This document shows, piece after piece, positions 1 to 2,716 of a stretch of DNA of 5,639 nt. A program made the translations under genes and the position numbers. The stretch comes from Clostridiales bacterium (GTDB lineage Bacteria > Bacillota > Clostridia > Oscillospirales > Acutalibacteraceae): assembly GCA_022791355.1 (NCBI GenBank), contig JAAVYX010000178.1, positions 1 to 5,639 of the forward strand, given 5' to 3'. Within the stretch, counting starts at the first letter, position 1. The number at the start of each line of letters is the position of its first letter. The notes beneath the pieces were generated by a model. The model saw only the letters and a list, made by a program, of their open reading frames with translations, ran no database searches and was not told the origin of the DNA.

Positions 1-955
1 AGCCCTTGAAGGAAAAGAAGGGCCCCCGTTCGTTGCCCTCGGCCGTGTGGTTGAACACCACGTCCAGATACACCTCGATCCCTTCCTTATTAAAGGCCTG
101 GATCAGCTGCTTTAGCTCGTTTCCCTCCCGGTTATACTCGGCGCTGGAGGCGTAGCTGGTGTTGGGCGCGAAAAAGCTCACCGGATTGTAGCCCCAGTAG
201 TTGTAGAGCTTTTGCCCGTCCACCTCCCGGGAATCCCGGGACTCGTCAAATTCAAAGATGGGCATCAGCTCCACCGCGTTGACCCCCAGCTCCACCAGGT
301 AGGGAAGCTTTTCCATCAGCCCGGCGAAGGTTCCCGGGTGCAGGACGCCGGAAGAGGGGTCCTTGGTAAAGCCCCGGACGTGCAGCTCGTAAATAATCAG
401 GTCCTCCATGGGGATCAGGGGCTGGGGCATGTCCCCCCAGTCAAAGTCGTCCTTGACCACCCTGGCCTTGTAGTGCTGCTGGCCCAGGGATAAGGCGCGC
501 CCCCACCGGCTCTGCCCCGTAACCGCCTTGGCGTAGGGGTCCAGCAGGTACTTGCCGCGGTCGAACAGCAGGCCCTTCTCGGGCTCGTAGGGGCCGTCCA
601 CCCGGTAGGCGTATTCAAACTCCTCGATATTCAGCTTGAAAACAATCATGGAATAGACGTTGCCGATACGATAGCTGGACGGAAAGGGAAGCACGGCAAA
701 GGGCTCCTCCTCCATCCGGTGAAAAAGCAGCAGTTCAATGGAGGAGGCGCCTTGGGAGTGCACCGTGAAGTTGACCCCGCCGGGGATGGCCGTGGCCCCG
801 TTGATCTCGTAAAACCCCGGGCGCACCGAAAAGCCGTCTATGACCTTCATAGGGACCAGATGGATGGTACGGGGCAGCGCCAATTTTTCAATCTCCGCGT
901 CGGTTTTCTTTTCCGGGATCATCCGCTGGGTTGTGGTTTCCTGATTTTTCGCCAT
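1..955 (-). CDS. glgX: Glycogen debranching enzyme, isoamylase/GlgX type (GH13), 3' end cut off by window edge
   Basis: The 318 residues seen are the N-terminal part of a GH13 alpha-1,6-glucosidase that removes branches from glycogen in the cytoplasm. There is no signal peptide. After a ~50-residue N-terminal extension comes a CBM48-like beta domain (about 55-145, with YRVDGPY at 117-123 and DPYAKAV at 139-145). The catalytic barrel starts at DLIIYELHVRGFT (185-197), continues through YNYWGYNP (251-258) and reaches GH13 conserved region I, DVVFNHT (298-304). NYWGYNP followed by FFAPN is the isoamylase/GlgX form rather than the YNWGYDP form of type I pullulanase. The catalytic Asp, Glu and second Asp lie beyond the window. 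The start at 953-955 is set by AAGGAGG (970-964) 8 nt upstream. Its leader is unusually long and structured. The family is clear; the exact choice between GlgX and a broader isoamylase-type debranching enzyme is less so. Confidence 0.9.
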   Translation of the reverse strand, partial: MAKNQETTTQRMIPEKKTDAEIEKLALPRTIHLVPMKVIDGFSVRPGFYEINGATAIPGGVNFTVHSQGASSIELLLFHRMEEEPFAVLPFPSSYRIGNVYSMIVFKLNIEEFEYAYRVDGPYEPEKGLLFDRGKYLLDPYAKAVTGQSRWGRALSLGQQHYKARVVKDDFDWGDMPQPLIPMEDLIIYELHVRGFTKDPSSGVLHPGTFAGLMEKLPYLVELGVNAVELMPIFEFDESRDSREVDGQKLYNYWGYNPVSFFAPNTSYASSAEYNREGNELKQLIQAFNKEGIEVYLDVVFNHTAEGNERGPFFSFKG

Positions 956-1250
956 GGTCTCATCCTCCTTGCTTTTAGAGCCAGTACCAATCGAATACAG
1001 CGCACGCTTTCCGGCAGATGGAGCCCTTGCCCGCGCTGCAAAATTTGGAAACACGCAAGTATTTCCATAGATTTTCGTTCGGCCCATCGAGGGCCTCACA
1101 AAAATTTTACTTTGCAAGACAAAGTATGGCTCAGCGCCTTGCCGCGGCCAAATCCGCTGGAAAGTCTCCGCGCCTACCCTATCGTACAGGTTCTTGGTCC
1201 GCTAAATTCGCTCTTTTGGGAGACCCGCTTTGGCTAGCTGGACAATTCCT
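956..1250 (-). ncRNA. Long structured 5' leader of glgX, possible unassigned cis-regulatory or small RNA
   Basis: The predicted glgX transcript starts near 1250 and runs about 295 nt before the start codon with no terminator. Read on the minus strand, it can form several helices. (a) 1235-1245 with 1194-1204: 10 bp, one bulge on each side. (b) 1168-1172 with 1143-1147: 5 bp. (c) 1126-1108: 7-bp perfect stem, 5-nt loop. (d) 1105-1071: 8 bp with one G.U, a GA/GA symmetric internal loop, 5 bp GGCCC/GGGCC, 5-nt loop. (e) 1067-1046: 9 bp with one U.G, tetraloop UUGC. (f) 1040-1033 with 1003-996: 8 bp with one G.U, with GGCA/TGCC inside. In d, e and f the wobble pairs exist only on the minus strand; on the plus strand they become A-C mismatches. 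This supports minus-strand RNA. I recognise no known riboswitch, T-box, RNase P, SRP or tmRNA signature. A dispersed repeat is the main alternative. Confidence 0.5.
964..970 (-). promoter_or_regulatory. Ribosome binding site of glgX
   Basis: AAGGAGG on the minus strand is a full-strength Shine-Dalgarno, 8 nt before the ATG at 955-953. It decides the start; the next in-frame ATG (codon 12) has no such site. It lies downstream of all helices drawn in the leader, so it would be open unless an alternative fold captures it. Confidence 0.85.
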
Positions 1251-1256
1251 GTTTTT

Positions 1257-1285
1257 ATTATATCTACGCTCCCCCCCTTTTTCAA
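1257..1285 (-). promoter_or_regulatory. Sigma-A promoter of glgX with a G7 tract in the spacer
   Basis: On the minus strand, TTGAAA (1285-1280) and TATAAT (1262-1257) are separated by exactly 17 bp, with the start expected near 1250. The spacer contains a run of seven G (C7 at 1271-1277 on the plus strand). The -10 hexamer is perfect and the -35 differs from TTGACA at one base. It is the only strong promoter I see for glgX and implies a ~295-nt leader. Confidence 0.75.
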
Positions 1286-1317
1286 TATTCATTCTATATG
1301 AAAAAGGAGGGCTTTCT

Positions 1318-1458
1318 ATGTACAGCGCTCGCCCCAGCTTTCGAAACGGGCCGGCGGCGGACGCGTTGAAAAGCCGCGGTCTATTTGCTATAATAGAATC
1401 GATCATCATGAACGATTCAAGAGCTAAAGGAGCCTGCCCATGGAGTACTACGCCCTGA
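1318..1458 (+). CDS. Possible small ORF (46 aa) overlapping the regulator start; doubtful
   Basis: An ATG at 1318 sits 7 nt behind a perfect AAGGAGG (1304-1310) and opens a 46-codon frame ending in TGA at 1456-1458. It overlaps the first 19 bases of the regulator gene in another frame. The peptide (begins MYSARPSFRN, ends CPWSTTP) has no signal peptide, membrane segment or family I recognise. Against it: the regulator's promoter lies inside it, so transcripts from that promoter start after its ATG, and I see no good plus-strand promoter upstream of 1304. If transcribed it could be a leader peptide coupled to the regulator. It may equally be the relic of a former gene start. Confidence 0.2.
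   Translation: MYSARPSFRNGPAADALKSRGLFAIIESIIMNDSRAKGACPWSTTP
1366..1394 (+). promoter_or_regulatory. Sigma-A promoter of the regulator gene
   Basis: TTGAAA (1366-1371), a 17-bp spacer, and TATAAT (1389-1394) predict a start near 1401 and a short ~40-nt leader. Both hexamers and the spacing are identical to those of the divergent glgX promoter. Confidence 0.8.
1396..1418 (+). promoter_or_regulatory. Inverted repeat at the regulator's transcription start, candidate operator
   Basis: GAATCG (1396-1401) and CGATTC (1413-1418) form a perfect 6-bp inverted repeat with an 11-bp gap (17 bp centre to centre). It starts two bases after the -10 and covers the predicted start. The position suits a repressor operator for autoregulation. 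Arms this short can occur by chance, and I see no second full copy near the glgX promoter. Confidence 0.3.
1426..1432 (+). promoter_or_regulatory. Ribosome binding site of the regulator gene
   Basis: AAAGGAG lies 7 nt before the ATG at 1440 and fixes that start. It comes right after the inverted repeat at 1396-1418, so a protein or fold at the repeat could also affect translation. Confidence 0.8.
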
Positions 1459-2549
1459 TTGAACCGCTGGTGCGGGATAAATATTGGAGCAGCCAGTATA
1501 CCGAGGGAATCAAGCAGGAAATCAGCCGGGCCAAGGGGAGCTACAAGGAAATTACCTTTGACGATCTGGAGGCCATCCGCGCCGCCGGCCTGCGCGGTCA
1601 TACCCGCTCGGTGGTCCTGTGCAACTGCATCTCTCTAAACTGGATTTCGGACTGTCTGGCCCGTATGGAAAGCATGGGCCTCCACCCCCTCCTGCTCACC
1701 CCCATCGGCCGTTCCAATCCCGCCTTTGTCAGCAGCATATCCTTTGACTTTTATGGGGTGTTTTATAATCTGTGCCACTACCTGAACGAGACGGGGCACG
1801 GCCATATCGCCCTCTTCGGCCTCAACCCCTCCTCGGCCAACGACGTGGTCAAGCAGGCCGCCTTCAGCCGTTACTACGAGGCCGCAGGCGGGGACGGCGG
1901 CCGCCATATTTTCTGGAACAAGGGCGCCATGGAGGACTGCTGCGCGGCCTTTTACCGGGAGATACAGTCCTACAATGCCGTGATCTGCGCCAACGACATA
2001 CTGGCCGTAGGGCTCATCCGGTTTTTGAAGCAGCGGGGCGTGCGGGTCCCGGAGGACCTGTATATCGCCGCCATGGGCAACACTTCTCTGAGCGAGCTGA
2101 TCTCCCCCCGCATCACCGTGGCCAAGTTCGACTGCTACGCCATCGGCCAGCACGCCGCCCGGCTTTACCGCTTCCTTTCCAAAAATCCCCACATGTCCTC
2201 TGTGACCGCCAACGTATCGGGGCAGATCATCGCCCGGGAGTCCACCGGCGGGGTCCCCCCTGTCTTTACGGCCCCCAAGCCGGTGGAAAAATCCGCCTAT
2301 ATCAATTTTTACGCCGACGACGACGTGCGCAACATCTTCTCTCTGGAAGAGCTCTTTCAAAGGTCGGACGAGCTGGACCGGCATATTATCCACGGCCTGC
2401 TCTGCGAACGCTCCTATCCCGACCTGGCCGCTTCCCTGTTCGTCTCGGAAAGCACGGTAAAATACCGGGTCCGGAAAATGATCGAGGCGGCCGGCTGCCG
2501 CACCAAGGAGGAGCTGCTCTCCCTGCTGGGGGCCTATATCGATTTTTAA
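1440..2549 (+). CDS. LacI-like sensor-domain transcriptional regulator with a C-terminal helix-turn-helix
   Basis: This 369-residue cytoplasmic protein is probably a ligand-responsive transcription factor. Residues 1-275 resemble the periplasmic-binding-like core of LacI/GalR regulators: an opening strand and helix (WSSQYTEGIKQEI, 16-28), HIALFGLNPSSAND (122-135), VICANDILAVGL (181-192), VPEDLYIAAMGN (203-214), and ARESTGG (265-271), which matches the end of the LacI core. No N-terminal HTH precedes it; the sensor begins almost at residue 1. After a linker (about 275-311), residues 312-369 look like a LuxR/PucR-type HTH, with YPDLAASLFVSESTVKYRV (326-344) and probable recognition helix SESTVKYRVRKMIEAAG (336-352). 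A sugar or related small molecule is the likely ligand by family, but this is inference. It diverges from glgX, which is therefore a candidate target. I know no gene symbol for this architecture. Confidence 0.8.
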   Translation: MEYYALIEPLVRDKYWSSQYTEGIKQEISRAKGSYKEITFDDLEAIRAAGLRGHTRSVVLCNCISLNWISDCLARMESMGLHPLLLTPIGRSNPAFVSSISFDFYGVFYNLCHYLNETGHGHIALFGLNPSSANDVVKQAAFSRYYEAAGGDGGRHIFWNKGAMEDCCAAFYREIQSYNAVICANDILAVGLIRFLKQRGVRVPEDLYIAAMGNTSLSELISPRITVAKFDCYAIGQHAARLYRFLSKNPHMSSVTANVSGQIIARESTGGVPPVFTAPKPVEKSAYINFYADDDVRNIFSLEELFQRSDELDRHIIHGLLCERSYPDLAASLFVSESTVKYRVRKMIEAAGCRTKEELLSLLGAYIDF

Positions 2550-2554
2550 CCGCC

Positions 2555-2591
2555 GCCCTGTCCGGCCTTATGGCTGGGCAGGGCTGTTTTA
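2555..2591 (+). terminator. Intrinsic terminator of the regulator gene
   Basis: GCCCTGTCCGGCC (2555-2567) pairs with GGCTGGGCAGGGC (2572-2584) over 13 bp with two G.U pairs around a TTAT loop, followed by TGTTTTAT. It starts 6 nt after the regulator's stop codon. The wobble pairs and T-run fit plus-strand transcription; the other side is not T-rich for the minus strand. The U-run is short and interrupted, but the stem is very strong. It separates the regulator from the secreted-protein gene. Confidence 0.85.
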
Positions 2592-2640
2592 TCCCATTCT
2601 ATAGGTTAAAGTGTACAGATTTTTTCTTACAAGATTAAGC

Positions 2641-2669
2641 TTGCAGTATATATTTTCACAGATTATACT
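2641..2669 (+). promoter_or_regulatory. Promoter of the secreted DUF4886 protein gene
   Basis: TTGCAG (2641-2646), a 17-bp AT-rich spacer, and TATACT (2664-2669) lie in an AT-rich stretch after the terminator. The start is expected near 2677, giving a ~40-nt leader. The heptamer ACAGATT occurs at 2615-2621 and again at 2658-2664, flanking the -35, but may be chance. Confidence 0.65.
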
Positions 2670-2716
2670 GATAATAGTGTATTGCGTGATATCAAATGCA
2701 GAAAGAGGGATGTCAG

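Noticed and set aside
1046..1067. TGGAAA...TTTCCA dyad as a CcpA (cre) or other operator
   Set aside because: It does not match the cre consensus and lies about 180 nt downstream of the predicted glgX start. An RNA hairpin with a tetraloop explains it better.
719..1237. Plus-strand open frame across the glgX start and leader
   Set aside because: It runs antisense to the conserved glgX N-terminus and through hairpins; no ribosome binding site and no recognisable protein.
1280..1303. TTTCA...TGAAA imperfect palindrome over the glgX -35 as an operator
   Set aside because: Only 5-bp arms in AT-rich DNA with a 14-bp gap; likely by chance, as one arm is part of the -35 itself.
1179..1601. Minus-strand open frame across the divergent promoters
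   Set aside because: It crosses both promoters and the regulator's first codons; the translation shows no domain.
1635..2393. Minus-strand open frame opposite the regulator gene
   Set aside because: Low-complexity Gly/Val/Ala-rich translation with no family features; it lies wholly inside the well-supported regulator.
2696..2698. Upstream ATG as the start of the secreted protein
   Set aside because: No Shine-Dalgarno precedes it, whereas the ATG at 2717 has AAAGAGG 8 nt upstream and gives a normal signal peptide.
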